DNA of 64,000 nucleotides from Fictibacillus phosphorivorans (GCF_001619875.1 NZ_LRFC01000023.1:1-64000); one strand, 5' to 3'. Shown: positions 7,588 to 17,160, counted from the stretch's first letter. Made by a program: numbers and translations. Notes: generated by a model from the sequence alone, not told the origin.

Positions 7588-8475
7588 ATGAAGGTAAGTA
7601 TAATTGGCGGCGGGGCGATTGGCTTATTAGTCGCGTATTATTTAAAAATAAATAAAAAAGAACCTGTTATCTATACTCGAAGTGCCGAACAGGCTGAAGC
7701 GTTAGGGAAGTCCGGCCTCACCTATATAAACGTAGAAGGTTTACCGTACAATGTCAAAGTAGAAGCAAAGCCTATTGAGGAATTTAGTGGGAGAGAATCA
7801 TATTGTATAATCACGGTTAAGCAAACGGCAATAAAAGATTTACAATGGCTAGGAGATCACAAAGAAATCTCGTGCCTCTTTTTACAAAATGGTATCAGCC
7901 ATCTTTCTTTTATAGACAACATGCCTCATAAACAGGTAAGCATAGGTGTAGTGGAACATGGAGCTGTAAAAGAAAATCATACAACGGTTCACCATTTAGG
8001 AGTAGGAAGAATAAAGCTGTCTTCTTACAGAGGGAATGCTCACTTTGAATGGAAGTCGCTTCTAAATTCAAATTCTTCACTCGTAAAAATAGAAGAAGTA
8101 TGGGAAACGATGGTGTATGAGAAATTAGTTATGAATGCATGCATAAATCCCCTAACAGCAATTTTAAGAGTTACAAATGGTGAACTGCTCTCAAATAATT
8201 ATGCCTTTTCTATAATGAAAAAACTGTATGATGAGACGATCAGCGCTTTGAATTTAATCGATCGGCGAGAAGCCCTATGGAAGGAATTGCTAATACTTTG
8301 CAGAAATACTTCATTGAACCGCTCATCCATGTTAAAAAGTGTGGAAAGCGGTCAGCAAACGGAAATAGACAGCATTACAGGTGAAATTATCAAACGAGCA
8401 ATAACACTCAAGATTGACACTCCCTATTCCCGGTTTGTATATGAAGCTGTTAAAGCATTAGATCGGAGAGGATGA
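7588..8475 (+). CDS. panE: 2-dehydropantoate 2-reductase (ketopantoate reductase)
   Basis: NADPH-dependent reduction of ketopantoate to pantoate on the way to pantothenate and CoA. The 295-aa protein has the Rossmann motif GGGAIG at residues 7-12 and the conserved KLVMNACINPLTAIL segment near residue 180, which includes the catalytic Lys and substrate-binding Asn residues. A GGGGG site precedes the ATG. It corresponds in position to B. subtilis ylbQ. The next gene starts 4 nt after its stop, so the two are likely co-transcribed. Confidence 0.93.
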   Translation: MKVSIIGGGAIGLLVAYYLKINKKEPVIYTRSAEQAEALGKSGLTYINVEGLPYNVKVEAKPIEEFSGRESYCIITVKQTAIKDLQWLGDHKEISCLFLQNGISHLSFIDNMPHKQVSIGVVEHGAVKENHTTVHHLGVGRIKLSSYRGNAHFEWKSLLNSNSSLVKIEEVWETMVYEKLVMNACINPLTAILRVTNGELLSNNYAFSIMKKLYDETISALNLIDRREALWKELLILCRNTSLNRSSMLKSVESGQQTEIDSITGEIIKRAITLKIDTPYSRFVYEAVKALDRRG

Positions 8476-8479
8476 ATGA

Positions 8480-8863
8480 TTGATTAGTGTAATAGGTGCG
8501 ATTATGGCTACTTTAATAACCGTTCCTTATATCGTCTTTTTTCTTGTTAATAAGAGTATATATAAACTTACGAAAAAGAAAAGAATGGCCTTTAAGGCAG
8601 GGACCGACAGTACAACATTTTTTTTGTTTTTAGCCATTGAAAGAATGACAGTTGAGATTTGGGGCCAATCTTATTACTGGATCCTTCTTTTGTTATTTTT
8701 ATTGGGCTGTTTATTTTTTACATATTTAATTTGGAAATATGAGCTGGATTTATCAATTGGTAAGATTTTAAGGCTCAATTGGCGGCTGCAATTCCTTATT
8801 CTTTCCATCGGATATTTTTCATTAATGTCTTATGGCATCGTTTCACGAATTTTGGAAGTTTAG
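8480..8863 (+). CDS. DUF3397 family membrane protein
   Basis: A 127-aa integral membrane protein with about four hydrophobic segments (roughly residues 4-24, 44-62, 66-86 and 103-123), as in the DUF3397 family of Bacillaceae. Function unknown. It starts with TTG, with GGAGAGG 10 nt upstream inside the end of panE. Co-occurrence between panE and bshC is common in relatives of Bacillus, but B. subtilis lacks the gene at this spot. Confidence 0.8.
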   Translation: MISVIGAIMATLITVPYIVFFLVNKSIYKLTKKKRMAFKAGTDSTTFFLFLAIERMTVEIWGQSYYWILLLLFLLGCLFFTYLIWKYELDLSIGKILRLNWRLQFLILSIGYFSLMSYGIVSRILEV

Positions 8864-8874
8864 AGCAAATCTTT

Positions 8875-8903
8875 TTTTGTCTTCAACATTTCTTTGCTAT
8901 ACT
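8875..8903 (+). promoter_or_regulatory. Candidate sigma-A promoter of bshC with extended -10
   Basis: TTTTGT at 8875-8880, a 17-bp spacer, and TATACT at 8898-8903 preceded by TGC (extended -10). Predicted start near 8910, with a 30-nt leader to bshC. Confidence 0.55.
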
Positions 8904-8943
8904 CGTTAAGGATGTAATTGATACGAAGAAAGGAAGTACATAA

Positions 8944-10566
8944 ATGAGACTGGAGGAAATGCAGCTTCATACATCACCTTTTCTTGAAAGGTACTCCAAC
9001 GGAGATTCAGATGTTGTCCGTTTTTTTGATTATAAAGCACCTCAAGATAAGCGTGAATGGACGAAAAGGCAGCAGGAATTGAAGCGATATTCATTTCCAA
9101 GGCAAGAACTAACACAGTATTTATCTTTTTATAATGAAAAAATAGGCTCATCACCTAAAACATCGGACCATATACAAAAACTGAATTCACCTGAAACTTT
9201 AGCTGTTGTTGGTGGACAGCAAGCAGGTCTTCTCACTGGACCGCTTTTAGTTATTTATAAATGCATTAGTACGATTCAATTAGCAAAACAAGCTCAAAAA
9301 GAACTCAACGTTCCGGTTGTTCCTATATTTTGGATAGCTGGTGAGGATCATGATATGGATGAAATCAATCATGTAATGGTTCCGATGAATAATACAGCTA
9401 AAAAAATATCTTTAAAAGCAGCATCATCAGTTAAGTCTTCTGCATCATTGTGGAATTGGAACAAAGAAGATGTTAAGCCTTGGCTTAAAGAAGTATTTCG
9501 TGCTTTTGGTGAAACTGCATTTACGAGTGATCTTTTTGCTGAGACTGAAAGAATATTAGAGAAGTCTGATTCCATTGTTACGTTTTTTGCTAAACTGCTT
9601 TCAAAGTGGTTCAGAGAGGAAGGATTAATTCTTTTAGATTCTGGGGACCCCGAATTCAAGAAACTTCAATCCCGTGCTTTGCAGGATATGATCATTAAAA
9701 ACAGTGAAATTGATGCAGCTTTTATTTCCCAAACGAATGAACTTAATAAAAGCGGATATCGTGATCCGATAGAAGTTCAAAAAAACAATGCTCATTTGTT
9801 CTATACACAAGATAATGAAAGAATTCTATTATATCGTTCTGAGAATGGCTTTACCTCAAAAGAAAATGATTTTTCTATTACGGAGACAGAACTATTAGAA
9901 GAAGCTGTACAATTCCCAGAGAGATTCAGCAACAATGTTGTAACACGTCCGTTGATGCAAGAATTTATGCTTCCTGTTCTATCCTTTATCGCTGGCCCTG
10001 GGGAGATATCCTATTGGGCTGTACTTGGAAAGGTTTTTCATCAATTTAATAGAAAAATGCCAATATTAACTCCAAGGTTGTCTTTTACCCTTGTAACGGA
10101 TCATATTCAGAAGTTGATGAAATCTAAAGAGTTAACAGTGAAACAAGTAATAGAAAAAGGAACAGATGATTTCAAAAGAGAGTGGTTTTCTCAAAATAGA
10201 CCGATCGAAACCAATGAATCCATTGAAACAGTTAAAGCAGAAATTACGGCCGCATACGGAAAACTTCTTAAATTGGCAGAAGAAATTGATAAGAAACTCC
10301 TTCCTGTTGCAGATCATAATCTAAAGAGGATCCATTCAGAAATTGACTATATCGAACACAAGATGGAACAGCGAGTTCGTAAAAAAGTGAAAGAGCCGCT
10401 TGCCGAATTCGATGAGATCATGCTGCAATTAAAACCTACAGGGATTTTCCAAGAAAGGATCTGGAACATTTACCAATTCTACAATGAGTTGGGTCCTGAT
10501 CTTGTAAAACAACTTATTCAATACCCTTATGAATTCAATGGAAAACATAAAATTCTTTTCTTATAA
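8944..10566 (+). CDS. bshC: Bacillithiol biosynthesis cysteine-adding enzyme BshC
   Basis: Last step of bacillithiol synthesis: links cysteine to glucosaminyl-malate. The 540-aa protein has the BshC Rossmann-like core (VVGGQQAGLLTGPLLVIYK near residues 87-105, and FWIAGEDHDMDEINH near 128-142) and the C-terminal coiled coil at about 425-490. Length matches the family. It is the B. subtilis yllA position, directly before mraZ. It has its own likely promoter and is closed by a terminator. Confidence 0.95.
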   Translation: MRLEEMQLHTSPFLERYSNGDSDVVRFFDYKAPQDKREWTKRQQELKRYSFPRQELTQYLSFYNEKIGSSPKTSDHIQKLNSPETLAVVGGQQAGLLTGPLLVIYKCISTIQLAKQAQKELNVPVVPIFWIAGEDHDMDEINHVMVPMNNTAKKISLKAASSVKSSASLWNWNKEDVKPWLKEVFRAFGETAFTSDLFAETERILEKSDSIVTFFAKLLSKWFREEGLILLDSGDPEFKKLQSRALQDMIIKNSEIDAAFISQTNELNKSGYRDPIEVQKNNAHLFYTQDNERILLYRSENGFTSKENDFSITETELLEEAVQFPERFSNNVVTRPLMQEFMLPVLSFIAGPGEISYWAVLGKVFHQFNRKMPILTPRLSFTLVTDHIQKLMKSKELTVKQVIEKGTDDFKREWFSQNRPIETNESIETVKAEITAAYGKLLKLAEEIDKKLLPVADHNLKRIHSEIDYIEHKMEQRVRKKVKEPLAEFDEIMLQLKPTGIFQERIWNIYQFYNELGPDLVKQLIQYPYEFNGKHKILFL

Positions 10567-10585
10567 ATAATAGAAAATATTTTAG

Positions 10586-10620
10586 AAAAAATCCTGTGGT
10601 ACAGCAGGATTTTTTTTTTT
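10586..10620 (+). terminator. Terminator of bshC
   Basis: aaaatcctg / caggatttt stem with loop tggtacag, followed by about twelve T residues. It separates bshC from the dcw cluster. Confidence 0.92.
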
Positions 10621-10640
10621 GTACACGAATAATACTGGTA

Positions 10641-10686
10641 GTGGTGAAAAGTGGAGCGTTGTGGTAGATTTAGGGTAGAAAGTGGG
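10641..10686 (+). promoter_or_regulatory. MraZ box: five GTGG-type direct repeats before mraZ
   Basis: Pentamers GTGGT (10641), GTGGA (10651), GTGGT (10661), TAGGG (10671) and GTGGG (10682) recur every 10 bp, the last after 11 bp, ending 8 bp before the mraZ start. Evenly phased GTGGG-like repeats one helical turn apart are the known binding sites of MraZ, which represses its own operon in E. coli and acts on dcw in mycoplasmas. Autoregulation of the dcw operon is inferred. Confidence 0.75.
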
Positions 10687-10693
10687 TGATCAT

Positions 10694-11125
10694 ATGTTCA
10701 TGGGAGAGTATCAGCACAGCATCGACGAAAAAGGACGTATGATCATCCCCTCCAAGTTTCGTGAAGAACTAGGCACAGAGTTTATTTTGACTCGCGGGTT
10801 GGATCAATGTGTATTCGGCTATCCTTTAAGTGAGTGGAAAGTAATTGAAGAAAAACTTAAGAACTTGCCATTTACAAAGAAGGATGCGCGTGCATTTACA
10901 CGTTTTTTCTTTTCTGGTGCGGCTGAATGCCAGCTTGATAAACAGGGAAGAGTGAATATTGCATCTCCACTCAGAGATTATGCAAAACTAGAAAAGGATT
11001 GCGTAGTCATAGGTGTCTCGAATAGAATTGAAATTTGGAGCAAATCGATTTGGGAAGAATATTTCTCAAAGTCAGAAGACTCTTTTGGAGAAATTGCAGA
11101 AAGTCTGATGGACTTCGATTTATAA
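10694..11125 (+). CDS. mraZ: Transcriptional regulator MraZ
   Basis: A 143-aa DNA-binding regulator heading the dcw cluster. Two SpoVT/AbrB-like domains are visible, each with a DxxGR motif (DEKGRMIIP at about residues 11-19 and [10 protein letters not shown] near 82-91). MraZ forms oligomeric rings that bind GTGG direct repeats, and such repeats lie immediately upstream. I chose the ATG at 10694 (MFMGEYQH, as in B. subtilis) over the frame start at 10682, which would run through the last repeat. Confidence 0.95.
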   Translation: MFMGEYQHSIDEKGRMIIPSKFREELGTEFILTRGLDQCVFGYPLSEWKVIEEKLKNLPFTKKDARAFTRFFFSGAAECQLDKQGRVNIASPLRDYAKLEKDCVVIGVSNRIEIWSKSIWEEYFSKSEDSFGEIAESLMDFDL

Positions 11126-11157
11126 CCCCTTAAGTTTACAGCAGAAAGGAATTTTCC

Positions 11158-12090
11158 ATGTTTGACCATATAACTGTTTTAAAACAAGAATCTGTAGATG
11201 GTTTGCACGTTAAACCAAATGGTATTTATGTTGATTGTACAATGGGTGGGGCGGGCCATAGCGGACTCATTCTGTCTCAGTTAGAAACTGGCCATCTATA
11301 TGCCTTTGATCAAGATGACAAAGCTATTGAAAACGCACGTCAGGTACTGAAGGAACATGAAGGTAAGTTTACGATTATTCGCAGCAATTTCCGTCACATA
11401 AAAAAAGAGCTAGCTAACCGCGGTATACATAAGGTAGATGGGATTCTTTTTGACCTAGGTGTCTCATCCCCACAACTTGATGAAGCGGATAGAGGATTTA
11501 GCTATCAGCATGATGCTGATCTTGATATGCGAATGGATCAGACTAGTGAACTTACAGCAAAAGAAGTGGTAAACGAATGGTCGTTCAATGATTTGATGAA
11601 AATTATCTCGAGATATGGCGAAGAAAAATTCGCTAAACAGATCGCTAGAAAAATTGAAGCGGCACGAGAGAAAAAAGAGATTCAAACAACGGGAGAACTT
11701 GTCGAAATAATAAAGGAAGCTATTCCTGCTCCTGCAAGGAGAACAGGCGGACATCCTGCAAAACGGACATTTCAAGCCATTCGTATTGCTGTAAATGATG
11801 AGTTGAACGCCTTTGAAGATGCACTTCAAGACTCTATTGAACTTTTAAATGTCGGTGGAAGAATTGCAGTCATCACGTTTCATTCGTTAGAAGATCGTGC
11901 GTGTAAAAATATACTTAAAAAGGCTAGTACAGGCCCTGAATTACCTCCAGGGCTGCCGGTCATACCTGAAGAATTCAAACCTGAACTAAAGCTCATTACA
12001 AGGAAACCGATCGTACCAACAGAAAACGAGCTTGAAGAAAACAGAAGATCACGCTCTGCGAAATTGAGAATTGCTGAAAAACAAAAATAG
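11158..12090 (+). CDS. rsmH: 16S rRNA (cytosine(1402)-N4)-methyltransferase RsmH (MraW)
   Basis: SAM-dependent N4 methylation of C1402 in the 16S rRNA decoding centre. The 310-aa protein starts MFDHITVL and has the SAM-binding motif [12 protein letters not shown] near residues 24-35, the [20 protein letters not shown] signature near 98-117, and the C-terminal ITFHSLEDR near 237-245. AGCAGAAAGGA gives the ribosome site. Second gene of the mraZ operon, 32 nt after it. Confidence 0.96.
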   Translation: MFDHITVLKQESVDGLHVKPNGIYVDCTMGGAGHSGLILSQLETGHLYAFDQDDKAIENARQVLKEHEGKFTIIRSNFRHIKKELANRGIHKVDGILFDLGVSSPQLDEADRGFSYQHDADLDMRMDQTSELTAKEVVNEWSFNDLMKIISRYGEEKFAKQIARKIEAAREKKEIQTTGELVEIIKEAIPAPARRTGGHPAKRTFQAIRIAVNDELNAFEDALQDSIELLNVGGRIAVITFHSLEDRACKNILKKASTGPELPPGLPVIPEEFKPELKLITRKPIVPTENELEENRRSRSAKLRIAEKQK

Positions 12091-12104
12091 AGAGGAGAGC
12101 TATA

Positions 12105-12464
12105 GTGAGTAATTTAGCCTATCAAGTTCAGAATCAACAAATGAAATTACAGCCTGAAAGAAACCCTAAGCCGGTTCAGCAGCCATCCCGTAAATTATTT
12201 ACAAAAGGTGAAGTGATTTTATGGGGGGCTATGGGGGTTGTATTAGTAGCAGGATTAATTTGGCTCATTTCTCTTTATGCATCTGTCTATCAAGCTACTG
12301 CAGAAGTTGTGGCCACTCAAAATAAAATCACAGCGGAAACAAAGGTTGTTGAAGATTATCACCTGCAAGTGACAGAACTGAGCAATCCAGAACGAATCAT
12401 GAAATTAGCGAAGGAACAAGGTTTCATCTTTGACGATAAAAATGTAAAAGTGGTCCAGGACTAA
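12105..12464 (+). CDS. ftsL: Cell division protein FtsL
   Basis: A small bitopic membrane protein of the divisome (119 aa): cytoplasmic N-terminus of about 36 residues, one transmembrane segment at about 38-60 and an extracellular leucine-zipper-like coiled coil. FtsL partners with DivIC and DivIB and activates PBP2B/FtsW. It starts with GTG after AGAGGAGAGC, 14 nt after rsmH. In B. subtilis it is an unstable, rate-limiting division protein. Confidence 0.9.
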   Translation: MSNLAYQVQNQQMKLQPERNPKPVQQPSRKLFTKGEVILWGAMGVVLVAGLIWLISLYASVYQATAEVVATQNKITAETKVVEDYHLQVTELSNPERIMKLAKEQGFIFDDKNVKVVQD

Positions 12465-12479
12465 AAAGCAGGTGTTGTT

Positions 12480-14690
12480 ATGAAATTAAAAAGAAAAAAT
12501 GTTGGAGCAGGTATTCTTATGGTTTTGTTTACCGTGCTCTTTTTTGTATTAACGAGCAAGTTTTTTCTCGTTGCTTCTTCTCAATCGGCAGAAGGCGTGG
12601 ATTTAATTGAATATGGAAAAAGGAAATGGATGAAGAGCGATGTTTTAGATGCAAAGCGTGGAACGATGTTCGATCGAAACGGTGAAGTCATCGCCCAGGA
12701 TATCCCTTCTTATAGTGTTATCGCTATTCTGGATAAGAACTACCCGAACCACATTAAAGATCCAGAAGCAGCAGCAGAGAAATTATCTGAAGTCTTAGAC
12801 ACAGAGAAGGATGAACTAGAAACACTATTGAGCAAAGAAGGAAGATTTCAGGTCGAGATTCCTTCTGGTAGAAAAGTATCTTACCGGAAAAAAGAACAGA
12901 TCGAAAAGATGAAAATTCCTGGAATTGACTTTTTAAGAGAGTCTAGAAGGTATTATCCGAATCAAACTTTCGCTTCGCATGTATTAGGGTATACAGGAAA
13001 CGGAGAAAGCGGAGTTCAAGCTGGAGTTATGGGACTTGAAAAATCACTGGATAAATATTTGCAGGAGAAAGATGGGAAGATTACTTTTGTAGGTGATGCG
13101 TTCAGCAGAGCGATACCTGCTAATAAAGAATCCATTACGCCGCCAAAACATGGTCAGGATGTTTACTTGACTCTTGATGAAAAAATACAGCTCTATCTAG
13201 ATGAGGCTGTACAAGAAGCGGCTAAGAAATATAAACCAGAAAAGATTACAGGAATCGTTGCAGATCCAAAAACGGGACGAATACTCGCAATGACCAACTC
13301 CCCGAGTTTTAATCCAAACAAAAAAGATATTAAGAACTATACGAACTATGCTGTTTCATATCCATTTGAGCCTGGTTCCACGATGAAGATCTTTACATTA
13401 GCTGCTGCCATTCAAGAAGGTAAGTATAACGGCAATGAAGTGTTTCAATCTGGATCATACAAGCTTCCGAATATCGGAAGACCCATTTACGATCATAACA
13501 GAAGAGGATGGGGTCCGATCACCTATAACGAAGGGGTCCAGAACTCTTCAAACGTTGCTTTTTCAAAGCTTGTACGTGAGAAATTAGGTTATGAGAAATT
13601 TAGAAGCTATATCTCTAAATTTGGATTGGATCGTAAGACGAATATTGATCTTCCTAATGAAAAAAATGGCTCTATTCTGTATAACTATGAAATTGAAAAA
13701 GTAACAACTGCTTTTGGACAGGGTTCAACGGTTACGCCTATCCAACAAATTCAAGCAGCAACCGCTATTGCAAATAACGGAAAAATGATGAAGCCATATG
13801 TGATCGACAAAATCATGGATCCAGAAACCAAGAAAACTGTCCTTTCAAATGAACCTAAAGTTGCTGGCAATCCAATATCTGAAGCAACTGCTAAACAAGT
13901 GAGAGATATTTTAGAAACGGTTGTAACGGATGGAACAGGTAAACCTTATATGATCGATGGCTATAGTGTTGCAGGTAAAACAGGAACAGCACAGATTCCT
14001 GGAAAAGATGGCAAATACATCTCAGGATGGGGAGAGAATGTTTTTTCTTTCCTTGGCATGGCTCCAAAAGATGACCCAAAACTATTAGTCTATGTGGCTG
14101 TTGAACGGCCAAAGGTGGAGTTCCCTGAAATGGGTTCAACCCCAGTTGCAAATATCTTTACGAGTGTTATGAAAAGCAGTCTTCAATACTTAAACATACA
14201 GCCAGAAGCAAAACAAAAGAAAGATTCTGTTAATGTGAAAAAAACTTACGGAAAAGAATTGCCTGATTATACAGGCCAATCTGCAAAAGAAGCAAAAAGT
14301 GAGCTGGAAAAGCTAGGCATGGAAGTTTCTGTTATCGGTTCTGGAGATGAAATTATGAAGCAAGAACCATATGAGGGTGCTTATGTTATGAAGGGTGAAC
14401 GGGTTATTCTTAGAACTTCAGGAGATGCGAAAATGCCAGATGTTAAAGACTGGTCTTACATGGATATCTTAAGAATCAGTAAACTTCTCGGTTTGAAAGA
14501 AACGATAACAGGCAGTGGTTTTGCAGTTAAACAAAGCATCAAACCTGGAAATCCTGTTAAAGAAGGAGACTTCTTTGTCGTTCAGCTCGAACCGCCGATG
14601 GAAACTGAACCTGAAAAAAAAGAGAATAAACAAGATAGTGATACGACGTCAGAAGAGGATACAGAAGAAGATCTGCCAATAACTGACTAA
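12480..14690 (+). CDS. pbpB: Penicillin-binding protein 2B, septal transpeptidase
   Basis: Class B PBP that cross-links septal peptidoglycan. The 736-aa protein has one N-terminal membrane anchor (about residues 10-32), a pedestal domain, and a transpeptidase domain with the active-site STMK (Ser300), SSN near 357 and KTGT near 500. Two PASTA repeats follow at about 595-705, then an acidic, Glu/Asp/Lys-rich tail. It lies 15 nt after ftsL, in the mraZ-rsmH-ftsL-pbpB-spoVD order of B. subtilis. Confidence 0.96.
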   Translation: MKLKRKNVGAGILMVLFTVLFFVLTSKFFLVASSQSAEGVDLIEYGKRKWMKSDVLDAKRGTMFDRNGEVIAQDIPSYSVIAILDKNYPNHIKDPEAAAEKLSEVLDTEKDELETLLSKEGRFQVEIPSGRKVSYRKKEQIEKMKIPGIDFLRESRRYYPNQTFASHVLGYTGNGESGVQAGVMGLEKSLDKYLQEKDGKITFVGDAFSRAIPANKESITPPKHGQDVYLTLDEKIQLYLDEAVQEAAKKYKPEKITGIVADPKTGRILAMTNSPSFNPNKKDIKNYTNYAVSYPFEPGSTMKIFTLAAAIQEGKYNGNEVFQSGSYKLPNIGRPIYDHNRRGWGPITYNEGVQNSSNVAFSKLVREKLGYEKFRSYISKFGLDRKTNIDLPNEKNGSILYNYEIEKVTTAFGQGSTVTPIQQIQAATAIANNGKMMKPYVIDKIMDPETKKTVLSNEPKVAGNPISEATAKQVRDILETVVTDGTGKPYMIDGYSVAGKTGTAQIPGKDGKYISGWGENVFSFLGMAPKDDPKLLVYVAVERPKVEFPEMGSTPVANIFTSVMKSSLQYLNIQPEAKQKKDSVNVKKTYGKELPDYTGQSAKEAKSELEKLGMEVSVIGSGDEIMKQEPYEGAYVMKGERVILRTSGDAKMPDVKDWSYMDILRISKLLGLKETITGSGFAVKQSIKPGNPVKEGDFFVVQLEPPMETEPEKKENKQDSDTTSEEDTEEDLPITD

Positions 14691-14753
14691 TTGTTCTATG
14701 CGCTTGTGTACAAGCATATATTTGAAACGAACCATACAAGGGAGGTATTGTGT

Positions 14754-16688
14754 GTGCGAGTTTCAAATGTTACAGTACGCAGGCGCTTAATTTTTGTTCT
14801 TATATTTGGACTAGCTTTCTTTTTTGTCATTTCTGTGAGACTCGGCTATGTTCAATTTGTATTAGGAAATATGCTGACTGATCAAGCCCTCGATTCGTGG
14901 AGCAGAGATATCCCTTTTGAACCAAAAAGGGGAAAAATCCTCGACCGTAATGATGTCGTTCTGGCTACAAATATTAGTGCGCCAACCGTTTTTGTAGTTC
15001 CTAGGCAAATAAAAGAACCTGAAGATACAGCAGAAAAACTGGCTGCGTTGTTAAATATATCAAAAACAGAGGTGTATCAAAGGCTTACCAAGAAAGCTTC
15101 TATCGTTAGAATTGATAACGGCGGACGGAAAATCAGTAATGAAAAAGCGAAAGAAGTGGAAGCGTTAAATCTTCCAGGTGTTTTTGTTGCTGAGGACAGC
15201 AAACGCCATTATCCATACGGTTCATACCTTTCGCACGTGTTAGGATTTGCAGGAATCGACAGCCAAGGACTAACAGGACTAGAATTATATTATGATGAGC
15301 AGCTGAACGGAGAAAAAGGACACATTTCCTTTTTCTCCGACGCACGAGGACGGCGGATGCCTTCTTTATCAGATAAATATGAAAAACCAAAGGACGGTTA
15401 TGACCTCAGACTAACTACGGACTCTCGTGTACAAACGATTATTGAAAGGGAACTAGATATCGCACAAGCGACCTATAACCCGGATGGCGCTATAGCGATT
15501 GCCATGAATCCCAATACTGGCGAAATCCTCGGAATGAGTTCACGGCCAGATTTTGATCCAGAAGAATATAAACGAGTTTCACCTGAAGTATATAACAGGA
15601 ACCTGCCTGTTTGGGCACAATACGAACCAGGTTCAACATTTAAGATCATTACGCTTGCAGCAGCACTTGAGGAAGGAAAAGTAGATTTAGAGAAAGACCA
15701 TTTCCATGATCCAGGATCAATTGAAGTAGCGGGAAGGAAACTGAAGTGCTGGAAGGCAGGAGGGCATGGCAGTCAATCCTTTTTAGAAGGAGTACAAAAT
15801 TCATGCAACCCAGGTTTCGTAATACTTGGACAGCGATTAGGCAAAGATAAACTGTTTGAATATATAAAAGACTTTGGTTTTGGAGAAAAGACCGGTGTTG
15901 ATTTAGCCGGTGAAGGAAGAGGAATTTTATTCTCGTTAGACCGTGTAGGACCGCTTGAACTGGCAACTACGGCTTTTGGCCAGGGGGTATCCGTTACACC
16001 GATCCAGCAAGTAGCAGCAGTTTCGGCGGCCGTAAATGGCGGTTATTTATACGAACCATATATAGCTAAAGAGCTTGTGGACCCTATTACAGGCAAAGTT
16101 ATTAGTAAGCAGACTCCTAAACTAAAAAGAAAAGTGATCTCAGAAAAGACAAGTAAAGAAGTAAGGCGTGCTCTTGAAAGTGTAGTTGCTCAAGGAACAG
16201 GGAAAAATGCATTTGTAGAGGGTTACCGTGTTGGCGGAAAAACAGGTACTGCCCAAAAAGCTGAAGGTGGAGTTTACCTAAAGAACAATCATATTGTTTC
16301 ATTTATCGGTATGGCTCCAGCAAACAACCCAGAGATCGTCGTATATGTAGCGATTGATTATCCAAAGGAAACGTTGCAGTTCGGTGGTATCGTAGCTGCC
16401 CCGATTGTTGGGAATATTATCGAAGACAGCCTTTCTGCTATGGGAGTTAAAAAGCAAAAAGGACAGATTGAAAAGGAAAAAACGTGGCTTGATGCACCTG
16501 AAGTTGTCGTTCCAGATCTAGTTGGAAAGAAAACAAAGGATCTGACAAACTTATTGTATAATTTAAAAATAGAAACTTCAGGAAAAGGAAGTTACATCGT
16601 ACAGCAAGCCCCGCAAGCAGGGGTAAAGCTTGAGGCAGGAAAGACCATTCGTTTATTTTTGGGTGACAAAAAAGACGTAGAAGATTAA
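14754..16688 (+). CDS. spoVD: Stage V sporulation protein D (sporulation-specific PBP)
   Basis: Class B penicillin-binding protein needed for spore cortex synthesis, working with SpoVE at the engulfed forespore. The 644-aa protein has one N-terminal membrane segment, STFK with active Ser294, SCN near 350, KTGT near 497 and one C-terminal PASTA domain near 580-640. I chose a GTG at 14754, which follows GGGAGGT and gives the SpoVD N-terminus MRVSNVTVRRRL; the frame is open upstream to a TTG at 14691. Transcription probably comes partly from the dcw promoter; an independent sigma-E promoter is likely in this family but I could not place one convincingly. Confidence 0.95.
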   Translation: MRVSNVTVRRRLIFVLIFGLAFFFVISVRLGYVQFVLGNMLTDQALDSWSRDIPFEPKRGKILDRNDVVLATNISAPTVFVVPRQIKEPEDTAEKLAALLNISKTEVYQRLTKKASIVRIDNGGRKISNEKAKEVEALNLPGVFVAEDSKRHYPYGSYLSHVLGFAGIDSQGLTGLELYYDEQLNGEKGHISFFSDARGRRMPSLSDKYEKPKDGYDLRLTTDSRVQTIIERELDIAQATYNPDGAIAIAMNPNTGEILGMSSRPDFDPEEYKRVSPEVYNRNLPVWAQYEPGSTFKIITLAAALEEGKVDLEKDHFHDPGSIEVAGRKLKCWKAGGHGSQSFLEGVQNSCNPGFVILGQRLGKDKLFEYIKDFGFGEKTGVDLAGEGRGILFSLDRVGPLELATTAFGQGVSVTPIQQVAAVSAAVNGGYLYEPYIAKELVDPITGKVISKQTPKLKRKVISEKTSKEVRRALESVVAQGTGKNAFVEGYRVGGKTGTAQKAEGGVYLKNNHIVSFIGMAPANNPEIVVYVAIDYPKETLQFGGIVAAPIVGNIIEDSLSAMGVKKQKGQIEKEKTWLDAPEVVVPDLVGKKTKDLTNLLYNLKIETSGKGSYIVQQAPQAGVKLEAGKTIRLFLGDKKDVED

Positions 16689-16706
16689 AATAAAGGATGG
16701 ACATAT

Positions 16707-16742
16707 AGCCAAGCGCGGAATCTTGCCTTGGCTTATTTTTCT
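16707..16742 (+). terminator. Terminator after spoVD
   Basis: agccaag / cttggct stem with a 13-nt loop, followed by tatttttctt. It ends the first dcw transcription unit. Confidence 0.75.
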
Positions 16743-16796
16743 TAAGCGCTCTATTATTTATAGAACTGTTTAAGAAAACAGTGAGATCTTAGAAGA

Positions 16797-17051
16797 GTTT
16801 GATTTCTGTTTCAGGTGCTCGCTTTCCGCGGGGCAGGCGGTGAGCCACATTCGTGCGTTTCACTTTTAAGTGTCTCACCTGTCTAGTTGCACAGGCTAGC
16901 CCCTCGAGGTCAAAAGCTAATGGTCTAGAAGGCAAAGTGCGCCTTCCTAGCCAATTCATCTTTTGCTTGTCGGGGCTGAACGAGCCACTTCCACATATCG
17001 AACTGCCCGCCTGTCCTAGCCAAGAGTCTCGCACCTTGCATTACAATCAAC
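16797..17051 (+). repeat. Fold-back intergenic repeat, copy A (interrupted)
   Basis: A member of the six-copy family described at 40840-40969, in the same orientation as copies C and E. It begins gtttgatttctgtttcaggtg and ends ttacaatcaac. The left half (to the cacctg at 16876-16881) and right half (from ctgcccgcctg at 17003) match the other copies, but about 124 bp of foreign sequence lies between them. The 561-bp gap between spoVD and murE holds only the terminator, this repeat and the murE promoter. Confidence 0.85.
16882..17005 (+). repeat. Structured insertion nested inside repeat copy A
   Basis: About 124 bp interrupt copy A and leave ctg on both sides. The insert has its own dyad symmetry: ctagcccctcgag near its left side faces cggggctgaacgag near its right side, with caaaag facing cttttg. 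A central hairpin, gtctagaaggc / gccttcctagcc, lies at about 16922-16957. It looks like a second small fold-back element. No coding sense. Confidence 0.6.
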
Positions 17052-17160
17052 ATGTATTAGAAGCGAAACACAGAATTCACGACACTCGTGCTAGAAATGT
17101 TGACTGCAATGTTCTAAAGTAGATGGACAAACGAAGAAGCTTGGCAGTCAGTCCGCAAAT

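Noticed and set aside
14714-14740. GCATATA and CATACAAG, a good sigma-E-like pair just before spoVD
   Set aside because: A start 6-7 nt after the -10 would fall at or after the GGGAGGT ribosome site (14740-14746), removing it from the transcript. The spacer is also short (12 bp).
16789-17122. Frames of 81 and 89 codons on opposite strands in the spoVD-murE gap
   Set aside because: Both lie in fold-back repeat A and its nested insert, have no ribosome site at a proper distance, and encode no recognisable protein.
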